Below, one piece after another: positions 31,975 through 42,398 of a stretch of DNA of 64,000 nucleotides. Within the stretch, counting starts at the first letter, position 1; the number at the start of each line of letters is the position of its first letter. Below the pieces are notes generated by a model. The model saw nothing but the letters and a program-made list of their open reading frames with translations, was not told the DNA's origin and did not search any database. The stretch covers positions 1,059,127 to 1,123,126 of the forward strand of contig RPGP01000040.1 of the NCBI GenBank assembly GCA_004193555.1. The letters are read 5' to 3'. Both the position numbers and the translations under genes were made by a program. The stretch is from Desulfobacteraceae bacterium Eth-SRB1. Its GTDB lineage: Bacteria > Desulfobacterota > Desulfobacteria > Desulfobacterales > ETH-SRB1.

Positions 31975-33011
31975 TTATCCGCACCTATTTGTTTCCCAAG
32001 ATTAAGAAAAGGCAAAAGATTTTTCTGATCCGAGTCTATAATATATTTATTACCGAGTTTAGGGAAAAGATCTTTCAGTGTTTCAAGATACAGCCGTCTT
32101 TTGGTAACATCCTTTGCCTTGATATATTCATTATAAACAGCAACAAACCTTGAAGCATCACCCTTTGCCCTGTTGATCCTGTCAAGGGCATATCCTTCGG
32201 CGGCCTTTATGGTTCTTTCCGCCTCTCCTCTGGCGGCAGGGATTGCCTTGTTGTAATCCTCTTTTGCCTGATAGATCATCTTTTCCTTTTCCTGGACAGC
32301 CTGATTTACTTTATTGAATGATGCCTGTACCGGTCCGGGAACATTGGTTTTTTTCATTTCTATGGTAACGATATTAATGCCGGATTCTGATTTGTCCATT
32401 TCTGCCTGCAGGACATGTCTGGCTTCGATCGCAATTTCTTCCCGTTTGCTTATAACTTCATTGATGCTTCTGTCGCCGACAACCATCCGCATGGAAGATT
32501 CCGACATGTCCATGAGAAGTTTTCTTACATCCCGAACTTTAAACAGATATTTATAAGGGTCCTTTATCCTGTACTGGACAATCCATGGGACAAGACCGAC
32601 ATTAAGGTCACCGGTAAGCATAAGTGATACATTTACATTCTCACTGCCTGGTGAAAAGCGTTCTCTAACATCTCTGGATGCTGAACGGAAGCCGAACTCT
32701 TCTTTATATACACGTTTTACCTTGACCTTTGTTACTTTTTCGATTCCGGCCGGAAGTTTGAAATTAAGACCCGGTTGACTGGTGCGAATATATTTTCCAA
32801 ACCGCTGGATGACTCCGGCTTCGTCAACGCCCACCGTATAAAATGCCGAAGAGCCAAAAAACAGGGCAATTATGATAATGATGATAATGGGCCCGCCCGG
32901 CAATTTAAATTGCTTAAATTTGTTTATAACTTCATTCATATCAGGTGGCGTCCTGCCACCGCCACTGCCCGAGCCTTGTTGCTGTTTAAGTTTGTCCCAA
33001 TCCCAATTCAT
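31971..33011 (-). CDS. hflK: FtsH protease activity modulator HflK
   Basis: MNWDWDKLKQQQGSGSGGGRTPPDMNEVINKFK...VDEAGVIQRFGKYIRTSQPGLNFKLP. Confidence 0.93.
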   Translation of the reverse strand: MNWDWDKLKQQQGSGSGGGRTPPDMNEVINKFKQFKLPGGPIIIIIIIALFFGSSAFYTVGVDEAGVIQRFGKYIRTSQPGLNFKLPAGIEKVTKVKVKRVYKEEFGFRSASRDVRERFSPGSENVNVSLMLTGDLNVGLVPWIVQYRIKDPYKYLFKVRDVRKLLMDMSESSMRMVVGDRSINEVISKREEIAIEARHVLQAEMDKSESGINIVTIEMKKTNVPGPVQASFNKVNQAVQEKEKMIYQAKEDYNKAIPAARGEAERTIKAAEGYALDRINRAKGDASRFVAVYNEYIKAKDVTKRRLYLETLKDLFPKLGNKYIIDSDQKNLLPFLNLGKQIGADK

Positions 33012-33295
33012 TGTTTTATTATCCTGTAAAAATATTTATAGGGTTGCTTTAACTAAGATTATGTCAATGTAAATTACAAGTTGTTCCAAGTCAAGCTTAA
33101 ACCTGAATTAAACGATTTTTTGCTCGATCTGCGCCGATTTCTTGCGCATAAAGGCTTCGCAAAAATCTTAGACATATCCATGGGAAAAAAATAGTATTGA
33201 TTCGACAAAACTGTTTTTCTTGACAATAAAACCGGTATCCTTCATTTTGTGGTTTACACTTCTTTCAAGATTTTTCTTTTTATGGTTTTGCTGTT

Positions 33296-33607
33296 ATGAA
33301 AAAAAAACAAAAAGAATTTGTGCATATAAGCGGTATTGTCGACAATCTTTTAAAAACACTTCGCAGCGAACCTGATAAAGAAATGCTGTGTGTTTGGAGT
33401 CTGTGGGATAATGCGGTTGGAAAGACTATTGCGGAAAATGCGAGGCCCGCGGCTTTCAAAGGAAAACTTCTTGTCGTGCATGTAATTAGTTCGACATGGC
33501 TGCATCAGCTTCAATTTTTAAAAAAGGAGATTATAACCAAAGTAAATAATGCTCTGGGAAATGAGCTGATCGAAGAGATAGTATTCAAAATCGGGGCAAT
33601 AAGATAA
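33296..33607 (+). CDS. DUF721/DciA-like protein
   Basis: WSLWDNAVGKTIAENARPAAFKGKLLVVHVISSTWLHQLQFLKKEIITKVN. Confidence 0.8.
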   Translation: MKKKQKEFVHISGIVDNLLKTLRSEPDKEMLCVWSLWDNAVGKTIAENARPAAFKGKLLVVHVISSTWLHQLQFLKKEIITKVNNALGNELIEEIVFKIGAIR

Positions 33608-33612
33608 AAAAA

Positions 33613-34332
33613 ATGAAAATCCTGACTACAGACACCTTTTATAACGGTCGGATTCAGGTCAAGCAGAATAAGCCCGGCTACCGTTTTTCCATTGACGCTG
33701 TTTTGTTGGCCTCCCATGCCTTCCCGCGTGAAGGTGATAAGGTTCTTGACCTGGGAACAGGTTGCGGCATTATTCCCCTGATGCTTGCATATCGAAATCC
33801 GACGATAAAGATTTATGGGGTTGAACTCCAGGAACCCCTTGCCGAAATCGCATCTCTGAATATTAAAGATAACAATATGGAGGATCGGGTGACAATCCTC
33901 TGTCTTGATATGAAAGACCTGAAACAGGATATGATTTCAGGCCCGGCAGATCTGATTGTATGCAACCCTCCATACAGGAAGGCTGAATCCGGCAGGATGA
34001 ACCCGGATGAGCAGCGGGCTGTTGCAAGGCATGAAATTAAGGTCACCCTCTATGATGTAATTGAAACCGCCCGCCGGATGTTACATACTTCCGGCAAATT
34101 CATAACGATTTATCCTGCCGAACGACTTGTTGATATTATTTCTCAGATGCGTTCTGCCGGTATTGAACCGAAATTTTTTCGTATGATATATTCTAAAACA
34201 GACACAGAAGCAAAACTGATTCTGCTTGAAAGTATTAAAGGAGGACGTCCGGGCATAAAAATCGGTCCGCCTCTTATCATCTATCGTAAAGATGGTTCCT
34301 ATACAGATGAAGTAAAAGATATGATGGGATGA
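33613..34332 (+). CDS. tRNA1(Val) (adenine-N6)-methyltransferase-like
   Basis: KVLDLGTGCGIIPLMLA and DLIVCNPPYRK. Confidence 0.85.
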   Translation: MKILTTDTFYNGRIQVKQNKPGYRFSIDAVLLASHAFPREGDKVLDLGTGCGIIPLMLAYRNPTIKIYGVELQEPLAEIASLNIKDNNMEDRVTILCLDMKDLKQDMISGPADLIVCNPPYRKAESGRMNPDEQRAVARHEIKVTLYDVIETARRMLHTSGKFITIYPAERLVDIISQMRSAGIEPKFFRMIYSKTDTEAKLILLESIKGGRPGIKIGPPLIIYRKDGSYTDEVKDMMG

Positions 34333-34360
34333 ATGGTCGAGTGGTCGAGAGACTGAAAAA

Positions 34361-34495
34361 AATGAACGTCGAACATCGAACGTTCAACGTCGAATTTTGA
34401 ATAAGGTATTCTACCAATCTATAAAACTGGCGGAGCGGAGCGACATCATTATTCGACGTTCGATGTTCAATGTTCGATGTTGGACGTTCATCTTT
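34361..34495. repeat. GAACGTC-type palindromic heptad element
   Basis: GAACGTCGAACATCGAACGTTCAACGTCGAA ... TTCGACGTTCGATGTTCAATGTTCGATGTTGGACGTTC. Confidence 0.9.
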
Positions 34496-34522
34496 CAAAT
34501 GAACCGGGTTTTGGTTCAGACG

Positions 34523-35851
34523 CTAAGTGGTCAGCCTGTTTATTACCTGGCCGGTTATAACCTTTGGATAAAAATAGGTTGATTTTCTCGGCATTATCAG
34601 GCCCTGCCGGGCAATATTACCCACCTGCTCAATTTTTGTAGGATTAAGGATAAAGGAAATATCACAGCTGCCGGATGCAACCTCTTTGATGGCCTGTTTC
34701 TCAGAGCTCGAATAGGCGATTAGTTTTATATTATCCAGCATTGATTGATCAAAACCGAGGATCTCCATTAAAATCAGGCGTGTCAGCACAGTAACGTCAA
34801 GATTTATTAATGAATCTGAAAGTTCTTTGCCGAACATCTGTTGCATGATTTGTGCTTTTAGTGTCAGCAGGTAAAATTCGGGCCGGTTTTTTATAAAAAC
34901 CCCGATTATATTTTTTGAACTGTTTGATCTAAGAGCCGAGATAAATTGCATACGGGCATTTTCCCTGCTTTTTTCATTAAACGGGATGGTTGTTATTTCA
35001 AAGTAATTTCCGGCTTTTTTAATAAATGTTTCAAGATCAGAATCCTGAACATTTTTCAGCATGCGGTGTGCCGGAAGAATAATAAGCCCGGGATCTTCCA
35101 TGCTGCTGAGATACATCATTACATAGTTGGCCGGATGATCGGCGCTGAAACCGGGATTAATTTCGGATATCCAGTCCCTGTATTTAAGAGCTGTTTCATA
35201 TCTATGATGACCATCAGCGATGAGCAGTTTTTTTTCCTTCATCGCATCGGTTATATGACTGTGCACAGATCTATCGGTTATGCGCCACAGCCTGTGTTTA
35301 AGGCTGTGGCTGTCAATAAATTCCATATCCGGCGCTTTAGCGCCGGCTGCATCCTTTAATGAACCCAGAATGTTATTCTGATCGGAATAAATTCCAAAAA
35401 TCGGGCTGAAATTGGCATGGCAGGTTTTTATAAGTTCAAACCTTTCTTCCGTTACTCTGGAGAAGGTTTTTTCGTGCGGGATAATTATTCCCCTGTTAAA
35501 AGGTTCAAGGCCAACCAGAGCAATCAGGCCGTAGCGTGTAATTATTTTATTTTCTAAAGAAAACTCCACACTTGAAAGGTAAAGCGAAGGTGAGTTGTCC
35601 TGCACCAGGATATTTTTTGAGAGCCAGTCATTAAAAAGACCCGCGGCCCTTGTGTGCCAATTGTTTGTATTTGTGTCATTTTCAGCCTGTTTGCCTAATG
35701 TCAGCCGGATAATATTGTATGGATGCCGGTTATGGAAATCGAGCTGTTCCTGTTTTGAGATAACATCATAAGGGGGTATTGTAACATCCCCGAGGTTATG
35801 AATCTTGTCAGGATTATAAAAAATTCCTCTAAACGGTATAATTTTAGCCAT
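34523..35851 (-). CDS. DUF1015 family protein
   Basis: MAKIIPFRGIFYNPDKI...PPYDVISKQEQLDFHNRHPYNIIRL...IADGHHRYETALKYRD. Confidence 0.88.
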   Translation of the reverse strand: MAKIIPFRGIFYNPDKIHNLGDVTIPPYDVISKQEQLDFHNRHPYNIIRLTLGKQAENDTNTNNWHTRAAGLFNDWLSKNILVQDNSPSLYLSSVEFSLENKIITRYGLIALVGLEPFNRGIIIPHEKTFSRVTEERFELIKTCHANFSPIFGIYSDQNNILGSLKDAAGAKAPDMEFIDSHSLKHRLWRITDRSVHSHITDAMKEKKLLIADGHHRYETALKYRDWISEINPGFSADHPANYVMMYLSSMEDPGLIILPAHRMLKNVQDSDLETFIKKAGNYFEITTIPFNEKSRENARMQFISALRSNSSKNIIGVFIKNRPEFYLLTLKAQIMQQMFGKELSDSLINLDVTVLTRLILMEILGFDQSMLDNIKLIAYSSSEKQAIKEVASGSCDISFILNPTKIEQVGNIARQGLIMPRKSTYFYPKVITGQVINRLTT

Positions 35852-36193
35852 GTTTTATATGTTCCTTTATCTAACATTCTCACGCAAAGGCGCAAAGACG
35901 CAAAGGATAAAAAACAAAACCTTTGAGCGAGCCCTTAGCGCTTTTGTATGAATCTTCAACCTCTTGGAGCTATGCTGCCTCCTTGTATCCTCATCGATTT
36001 TGACGTTTTCATGCTTGATTCGTGCTGACACCTGATACTAAAATGAGAAATGATTATCAAGCTAAATGATTATTGAAAAGAATTAATTTATCACGAAAAT
36101 ACGAAGACACGAAAGATTATTGACAGGGTATATCAAAAATTATATTCAAATTTACTTGTTCCTTAAATACTGGGAGATTTGTAAAGGTTTCTT

Positions 36194-36286
36194 GGAGAGG
36201 TTGCCGAGTGGCTGAAGGCCCCGCTCTCGAAAAGCGGTATCCTGTGAATAACGGGATCGTGGGTTCGAATCCCACCCTCTCCGCCA
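36194..36286 (+). tRNA. tRNA-Ser (CGA)
   Basis: Acceptor GGAGAGG/CCTCTCC, anticodon loop CTCGAAA, long variable arm, GGTTCGAATCC T-arm, encoded CCA. Confidence 0.95.
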
Positions 36287-36492
36287 AAAAGTGCCTAAAG
36301 TGCCTAAAGTGAGCTAAAGTGCCTAAAGTTATGGTACGTCTTCCGCGTGCTAATTGATAATCCAAAGCCACAGGAGTTTGCAACCTTGTGCATTGATGGC
36401 TTAAGGAACATACCTGTCGGCAGGTATAAAATGGCAGAATTTCTTAACTTTAGGCACTTTAATATACTTTAGCGCACTTTAGGCACTCATAA
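36287..36492. repeat. CTAAAGTG-type element with a different core, between the two tRNA-Ser genes
   Basis: AAGTGCCTAAAGTGCCTAAAGTGAGCTAAAGTGCCTAAAGTTA ... TTAACTTTAGGCACTTTAATATACTTTAGCGCACTTTAGGCACT. Confidence 0.8.
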
Positions 36493-36498
36493 GTTCAT

Positions 36499-36592
36499 GG
36501 AGAGATGTCCGAGCTGGCTGAAGGAGCACGACTGGAAATCGTGTGTGCTGCCAAAAGCGGCACCGAGGGTTCGAATCCCTCTCTCTCCGCCA
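36499..36592 (+). tRNA. tRNA-Ser (GGA)
   Basis: Acceptor GGAGAGA/TCTCTCC, anticodon loop CTGGAAA, long variable arm, encoded CCA. Confidence 0.95.
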
Positions 36593-36612
36593 AAACACTC
36601 TGGAAAACTTTT

Positions 36613-36731
36613 ACCACAGAGATCACAGAGCACACTGAGATTTTGTCATCTTTCATAATTGGCTAAAAGCAGTATGCATTTTTGTATGAAATGCTTTGTT
36701 CTTCCTTGGTTTTCTCTGTGCTCTCTGTGGT
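36613..36731. repeat. inverted element with ACAGAG-type arms
   Basis: ACCACAGAGATCACAGAGCACACTGAGA ... TCTCTGTGCTCTCTGTGGT. Confidence 0.7.
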
Positions 36732-36785
36732 AAATCCATTTTTTTTTGCAAAGGTCTCAAGTTGTCAACATGGATATTTTCTAAT

Positions 36786-38471
36786 ATGTCTTATATTGTT
36801 TTTGCTCGTAAATACCGGCCACAGACATTTGATGAAGTTATAAAACAGGAACATGTTTCCAAAACCCTGGCCAATGCTATTTCATCGAATCGGGTTTCCC
36901 ATGCGATCCTGCTCTCAGGGCCAAGAGGTACCGGAAAGACAACCGTTGCGCGAATACTGGCAAAGGCAATGAATTGCAAAAAAGGGCCGACTCCCGTTCC
37001 ATGCAATTCATGCAGATCCTGCACTGAGATTACTTCCGGTTGTTCCGCGGATGTGCTTGAAATAGACGGCGCATCAAATAATGGTGTAGAGCAGATCAGA
37101 ACCCTGCGTGAAAATGTCAAATACATGCCGGCATACAGTCTTTACAAGATATATATTATTGATGAAGTCCACATGCTCAGCATCGCGGCTTTTAACGCTC
37201 TTTTAAAAACTCTTGAAGAGCCGCCGGAGCACGTCATGTTTATTTTTGCCACCACCGAACCTCACAAGATCCCGATTACCATTCTTTCCCGATGTCAGCG
37301 ATACGATTTCCGGCGTATAGATGTTGAATCTCTTTCAAAACATATGGAGATGATTTGCACGAAAGAGGGGGTCGATATTTCCATTGAAAGCCTGTCGATC
37401 ATTGCGCGGGTGGCAGGCGGCAGCATGCGAGACGCCTTAAGTCTTCTTGACCAGGTAATTTCTTGCGCCCAGGGGTCTGTTACACATGAACAGGTGTTAG
37501 ATATATTAAGCGTTATTGATAGAAAAAAAATCTATGACATTTCAGAGGCGATTTTAAGCGGAGATGTTGCGGGGATTCTTTGTATTCTGGATGAGATTTA
37601 TAATCGCGGCTATGAAATGAAAAGGTTGTATTCAGATCTTGTCGAACACTTCAGGAATCTTATTGTTGTAAAGATGGGGAAAGATGTAAAAAAACTGGTT
37701 GATCTTCCAGCGTATGAAATTGATCTGGCACAGGAACAGATAAAGGATGTAACCGCTGTTTATTTGAATCAGATTTTAAATCTTCTTTTCAAGGAGGAGC
37801 CTGCGATAAGGTTTTCAGCCCAGCCAAAGCTTACCCTTGAAATGATTTTTATCAAAATGTTTCAGATTAAACCTGCGATGCCTATAGAACTGCTGATAGA
37901 GAAACTTGACAGCATGAAAAACAAGGTCTATGAAAAACAGGGAAATGAAATTTTTGAACATCAGATGCCTTATGGCGATTATAACAAAAGACCCGCTGCT
38001 TGCGATGACGGAAAAGATTTGCAGGCCCCGCCTCGCATCTCGAAAGAAACTGAAGGCTCAAATGAACCCGTTGCCGCAACTTGTCTGCACGATGCCAAAG
38101 ATCATGAAGGGACATGGAAAAAACTACTTGATGTTTTTCTGAAAAACTATCCTTCTCTCGCCGCCAATCTGACGAGATGCACCCTTAAAAAGATGACAGA
38201 CCATGGGCTGGAGATAGAGGTAAACGGCAATGGTTTTAATTTAAAGATGCTCAGGCGCAGTAAAAACATGGCCATCATAAAAAAGGTGTGCGAAGACTTT
38301 TTTGGGAAAAAGATGGATTTTGCTATAACGGAAAAAAAGAAACAACAGGCTGAAAACAAATCTAAAAAGACCGGGGAAGAGCATTTTAAAAAGGAAGCTT
38401 TAAGCCACCGTCTGGTCGCCGACGCGGTTGAAATATTCAGTGGTAATGTTGTAGATGTAAAAATATTATAG
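36786..38471 (+). CDS. dnaX: DNA polymerase III subunit gamma/tau
   Basis: [62 protein letters not shown] zinc site. The upstream extension in the ORF track is repeat-derived. Confidence 0.95.
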   Translation: MSYIVFARKYRPQTFDEVIKQEHVSKTLANAISSNRVSHAILLSGPRGTGKTTVARILAKAMNCKKGPTPVPCNSCRSCTEITSGCSADVLEIDGASNNGVEQIRTLRENVKYMPAYSLYKIYIIDEVHMLSIAAFNALLKTLEEPPEHVMFIFATTEPHKIPITILSRCQRYDFRRIDVESLSKHMEMICTKEGVDISIESLSIIARVAGGSMRDALSLLDQVISCAQGSVTHEQVLDILSVIDRKKIYDISEAILSGDVAGILCILDEIYNRGYEMKRLYSDLVEHFRNLIVVKMGKDVKKLVDLPAYEIDLAQEQIKDVTAVYLNQILNLLFKEEPAIRFSAQPKLTLEMIFIKMFQIKPAMPIELLIEKLDSMKNKVYEKQGNEIFEHQMPYGDYNKRPAACDDGKDLQAPPRISKETEGSNEPVAATCLHDAKDHEGTWKKLLDVFLKNYPSLAANLTRCTLKKMTDHGLEIEVNGNGFNLKMLRRSKNMAIIKKVCEDFFGKKMDFAITEKKKQQAENKSKKTGEEHFKKEALSHRLVADAVEIFSGNVVDVKIL

Positions 38472-38484
38472 GAGGTATTTTTTT

Positions 38485-38796
38485 ATGAAAGGTATGGGAA
38501 ACATGATGAAGCAGGCCCAGAAGCTTCAATCAAGGATGCTGAAATTGCAGGAAGATCTGGCCGAAAAGACCGTTGAGGCAACTGCAGGCGGAGGCATGAT
38601 TAAGGTGGTAGCAACCGGCAAACAGCAGGTCTTGTCAATTCAGATAGAAAAGGAGGTCGTCGATCCTGATGATGTGGAAATGTTGCAGGATTTGATATTG
38701 GCAGCGGTTAATGATGCTTTGGCAAAAGCACAGGAAATGGTTTCCGGAGAAATGAGCAAACTTACAGGTGGAATGAATATACCGGGGCTGATGTAA
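38485..38796 (+). CDS. YbaB/EbfC family nucleoid-associated protein
   Basis: [44 protein letters not shown]; between dnaX and recR. Confidence 0.95.
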   Translation: MKGMGNMMKQAQKLQSRMLKLQEDLAEKTVEATAGGGMIKVVATGKQQVLSIQIEKEVVDPDDVEMLQDLILAAVNDALAKAQEMVSGEMSKLTGGMNIPGLM

Positions 38797-38797
38797 T

Positions 38798-39397
38798 ATG
38801 GGTTACTATCCATCATTGCTCATGGATTTGATCAGAAATATCTGCAGGTTGCCGGGGATAGGAGAAAAGACCGCAGAGCGCCTCGCAATGCATATACTCA
38901 ATGCTCCCCGCGGCGAGGCTGAACAGCTATCACGCAATATACTGAAAGTTAAAGACAGGATAAAATTATGCTCCATCTGCTCTGCTTTCAGCGATGGGGA
39001 AATTTGTGATATCTGTCGTGACCGTACACGTGTTTCAACACTGTTGTGTGTGGTAGAACAGCCTGCGGATATGGTGGCTATTGAAAAATCAGGATCTTAT
39101 AAAGGTTTATATCATATTCTTCAGGGGGTATTGTCTCCAATGAATGGTATCGGGCCTGATAAGATCAGGATCAGAGAGCTTATATCAAGGCTAAAAGATA
39201 ACAAAGTCAAAGAGGTTGTTCTTGCAACAGGCACAAATGTTGAGGGTGAGGCAACCGCATCATATATTGCGCAGCGCCTTAAAGATCGTCCGGTGAAAGT
39301 TACGCGGATAGCATCCGGCGTCCCTGTTGGCGGTGATCTGAAATATGTGGATCAGGTTACTTTGAGAAAGGCTATGGAGACAAGGCATGATGTTTAG
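38798..39397 (+). CDS. recR: recombination mediator RecR
   Basis: RLPGIGEKTAERLAMHIL, CSICSAFSDGEICDIC, CVVEQPADMVAIE. Confidence 0.96.
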   Translation: MGYYPSLLMDLIRNICRLPGIGEKTAERLAMHILNAPRGEAEQLSRNILKVKDRIKLCSICSAFSDGEICDICRDRTRVSTLLCVVEQPADMVAIEKSGSYKGLYHILQGVLSPMNGIGPDKIRIRELISRLKDNKVKEVVLATGTNVEGEATASYIAQRLKDRPVKVTRIASGVPVGGDLKYVDQVTLRKAMETRHDV

Positions 39398-39436
39398 ATT
39401 AGCCACAGACCCACACAGACAGACGCAGACAAGATA

Positions 39437-39820
39437 ATGAAACCATCAGACATATTCAAATGCGCTAAATGCGGTGACTGCTGCAAGGGGTACGGGGGGA
39501 CTTATGTTACCGCGAAAGATATTAAAGCCATAGCCGCTTATATCAAGACGGATCCGGAAAGCTTTGTTGATAATTATTGCAGCAGGTCGGGCAGCAGGCT
39601 TGTTCTTGCCCAGGGAGAGAACGGTTACTGCATCTTCTGGGATGGTCTATGCACGATCCATCCGGTAAAGCCGCACATGTGCAAACAGTGGCCTTTTATC
39701 GAAAGTGTATTAGTAGATATGAATAACTGGGACATCATGGCAAATCAATGCCCGGGCATTCGTACCGATGTTCCCGACAGCATTGTGCTGGAATGTGTAA
39801 AGAAAGAACTTTCAAAGTGA
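39437..39820 (+). CDS. YkgJ family cysteine cluster protein
   Basis: FKCAKCGDCCKGYGGTYVT...CIFWDGLCTIHPVKPHMCKQWPF. Confidence 0.85.
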   Translation: MKPSDIFKCAKCGDCCKGYGGTYVTAKDIKAIAAYIKTDPESFVDNYCSRSGSRLVLAQGENGYCIFWDGLCTIHPVKPHMCKQWPFIESVLVDMNNWDIMANQCPGIRTDVPDSIVLECVKKELSK

Positions 39821-39839
39821 CTTAACACTTATAATCATT

Positions 39840-40625
39840 ATGATTGGAATATTCGATTCAGGAATTGGGGGTCTGACAGTTGTTCGGGCGCTTATGGAAG
39901 AGCTTTCAGGTTATGATATCGTCTATTTCGGCGATACAGCCCGCACCCCTTATGGAAACAAAAGCCCTGATACGGTTATCAAGTATGCCCTTGAAAATAC
40001 GGAATTTCTTTTAAGCAAAGGCGCAAAGATAATTGTCATGGCATGCAATACAGCCTCAAGTGTTGCAACCGATGATGTGACAAAAAGATTCGATGTCCCC
40101 ATATTCGAGGTAATAACCCCTGCGGTTGAGCTTTCTGTTAAAACCTCAAAAAAGCTGAGGGTAGGTGTTATCGGAACACGCGCTACAATTAAAAGCGGTA
40201 TTTATTCAAAAAAGATCAGGGACCTGAAGCCTGACACAAAAGTTTATTCCTATTCATGTCCTCTTCTCGTTCCATTGGTTGAGGAAGGGTGGCTTAAAAA
40301 ACCGGAAACAACAATGATAGTAAAAAAATATCTGCATCCCCTGAAAGTCAGGCAGATAGACACGCTTATTCTTGGTTGCACACATTATCCAATCTTGAAA
40401 AACATTATACAGAATAAAATTGGGAAGAGAGTTAACATAATAGACTCTTCTGTAACTGTTGCAGAGAAGGTAAAGGGTTTTCTGGAAAAGCATAAAGATA
40501 TTGACAGTCTCCTGAGCAAAAACGGGGAATGCAGGTTTTTTGTGTCTGATGTAACAGAGCAGTTTGAAAAGATAGCAGGGGCTACACTTAAAAGGAATGT
40601 TATCCTTGAACACGTAAGGATGTAA
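39840..40625 (+). CDS. murI: glutamate racemase
   Basis: MIGIFDSGIGGLTVVRALMEEL, MACNTASS, LILGCTHYPIL. Confidence 0.95.
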   Translation: MIGIFDSGIGGLTVVRALMEELSGYDIVYFGDTARTPYGNKSPDTVIKYALENTEFLLSKGAKIIVMACNTASSVATDDVTKRFDVPIFEVITPAVELSVKTSKKLRVGVIGTRATIKSGIYSKKIRDLKPDTKVYSYSCPLLVPLVEEGWLKKPETTMIVKKYLHPLKVRQIDTLILGCTHYPILKNIIQNKIGKRVNIIDSSVTVAEKVKGFLEKHKDIDSLLSKNGECRFFVSDVTEQFEKIAGATLKRNVILEHVRM

Positions 40626-40639
40626 GAGGAGAAGAACCT

Positions 40640-40894
40640 ATGAAAGACAAAAGAGGATTGTATTTTTATCCTTTTCCACAGAACAAACAGACAAAAACCT
40701 ATGTGCGTGAATCCGGAGGAGAAATTTTGTTCAGGCTGTGGAGTGCGGATGATCCTGACCTGTGGAAAGAACACGGCTGGGTGCCGTACGAGGCCATCAG
40801 GCAGGCTGCCGGCATGTTCAATCGTGGTGGCTTTGACCCTGATCAGGTTTATGATATCCGGGTGGCAAAGGCGCTGGTTGAGGAAAACAAGTAG
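40640..40894 (+). CDS. small conserved-looking hypothetical protein
   Basis: 84 aa ORF with upstream AGAGGAGAAG Shine-Dalgarno. Confidence 0.6.
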   Translation: MKDKRGLYFYPFPQNKQTKTYVRESGGEILFRLWSADDPDLWKEHGWVPYEAIRQAAGMFNRGGFDPDQVYDIRVAKALVEENK

Positions 40895-40948
40895 TGTCCA
40901 TCTACAAATGGCATCTTTCGGCCCCTGGCGGCGTTCTCGCTTTGCAAC

Positions 40949-42118
40949 CTAAACAAGCTGTGAAAGAAACGTACGCCCGGAAACCCGCACCGGATATAAA
41001 AATTCAAAGCAGTCAGCATTTTCAAAAGCAGCATCCATCATAACCTGAAACGCATGTTTTGCGCCTATCCTTGTTTGAAAATATTCAAGATGTTTGCTCA
41101 ACGGTCGGCTTTGTGACGACTTTACTTCTATTATAAACCATGGCTTATTGTTTTTGGTTACCAAAAAATCAACCTCGCGTTTATCTTTTGTGCGAAGGAA
41201 GTTGAGGCTATACTCACCAAGCCCCAGATCCTGCCACCATGAAACAGCCTTTAGGAGATGACAGGCAACAAAATTCTCATTTCTGGCACCCGGATCATCA
41301 ATAAGAGACCAGTCTAAAAGGTAGATTTTGGGATTTTTCAGAAGGCTCCTGGAAACATTCTTTGTCCACGGTCGAATCGAAAAACAGTAGTAGAGAGATT
41401 CTAATACCGAAATCCACAGCCGTATTGAATCCTGAGAAGCATGAATTCTTCTCGCCAGGGAAAGATAGTTAACAAGCTGTCCGGACTGCTGTCTGAGCAG
41501 TTCGGCAAGCAACTCCACCTGTCCGACCTCATGTATCCTTGCAGTATCCCTTAAATCCTCACGGAATAGAAGCTTCAGGCGTGTCTGTTTCCATCGGTTA
41601 TAGAAACGTATATTTCGTTTTAGATAGGGCTCTGGAAAACCTCCAAAGCGTTCAAGCGCCTCAAAATCTTTTTCTTTTATTTTTTTTGGCGGAACAATTT
41701 CCATAAACGGCAGCTCCTCATGAACAACTTCGGCAACCGATAAAGGAAACATGTGATACATAAAGTAGCGTCCCATAAGGCTGTCTGCGCCTTTCCTGTA
41801 AATATCCAGGCGTGAGCTGCCGGTCACAACGATATGGAATATGTTCCGAGCATAAGAATCATAAAAACCTTTTAGGAAATTTCTCCAGTTAGTATATTTG
41901 TGTAGCTCGTCGAAGATAATTGTTCGCGTTTCGCCGGCCCCAATTTTACCGGCAACGGCAGATGGCCCTGAAAGAATAAGCCGCTGGTCATCGTCATTAT
42001 CCCAGTTGAAATAAAAATGTTTTTTTGTGAGTGATATGCATGAGGTTGTCTTGCCAACCTGGCGTGGCCCGGCTACAAATGCCATCTGGACGTCATTCCT
42101 GAAATAAACCCGCCTCAT
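40949..42118 (-). CDS. AAA-type ATPase with C-terminal DUF4143-like domain
   Basis: FVAGPRQVGKTTSCISL Walker A, TIIFDELHKYTNWRNFLKGFYD, VVTGSSRLD, EVDFLVTKNNKPWFIIEVKSS. Confidence 0.85.
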   Translation of the reverse strand: MRRVYFRNDVQMAFVAGPRQVGKTTSCISLTKKHFYFNWDNDDDQRLILSGPSAVAGKIGAGETRTIIFDELHKYTNWRNFLKGFYDSYARNIFHIVVTGSSRLDIYRKGADSLMGRYFMYHMFPLSVAEVVHEELPFMEIVPPKKIKEKDFEALERFGGFPEPYLKRNIRFYNRWKQTRLKLLFREDLRDTARIHEVGQVELLAELLRQQSGQLVNYLSLARRIHASQDSIRLWISVLESLYYCFSIRPWTKNVSRSLLKNPKIYLLDWSLIDDPGARNENFVACHLLKAVSWWQDLGLGEYSLNFLRTKDKREVDFLVTKNNKPWFIIEVKSSQSRPLSKHLEYFQTRIGAKHAFQVMMDAAFENADCFEFLYPVRVSGRTFLSQLV

Positions 42119-42184
42119 AACTCAAAATAGCTAATATGCTGTTCAATCGATTATATTCGGTTTGATTATGAAGAATTATCTCCT

Positions 42185-42345
42185 GGTTCTTTGTAATCTA
42201 AACAATTTGTGAAAGAAACGTGCGCTCTGAAACCCGAAATGGACGAGATGACAGACTCATAGGGAAAACGCGCCAGAGTTATCCCAAATATGGCTAAGGC
42301 GGTGCGGGAGGCATTTGACGGATAAAAAAAGCTTGCCTTAAAATG
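42185..42345 (-). pseudogene. 3'-terminal remnant of a DUF4143-type ATPase gene
   Basis: Reverse strand LSSRPFRVSERTFLSQIV* matches the end of the intact neighbour (PVRVSGRTFLSQLV*); nucleotide similarity 40957-41000 vs 42195-42240. Confidence 0.55.
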
Positions 42346-42398
42346 CATTTTATGATAAATACCAAACCTTAAAAATGCATTTTACCGGAGGAAATATG

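Noticed and set aside
36696-36785. N-terminal extension MFFLGFLCALCGKSIFF of dnaX
   Set aside because: Comes from the ACAGAG repeat arm; DnaX homology begins at [13 protein letters not shown] (36786).
38325-38345. A-rich run in dnaX as a programmed frameshift site
   Set aside because: GGAAAAAAAGAAAC is near the 3' end and lacks a convincing slippery heptamer plus stimulatory structure; not supportable by eye.
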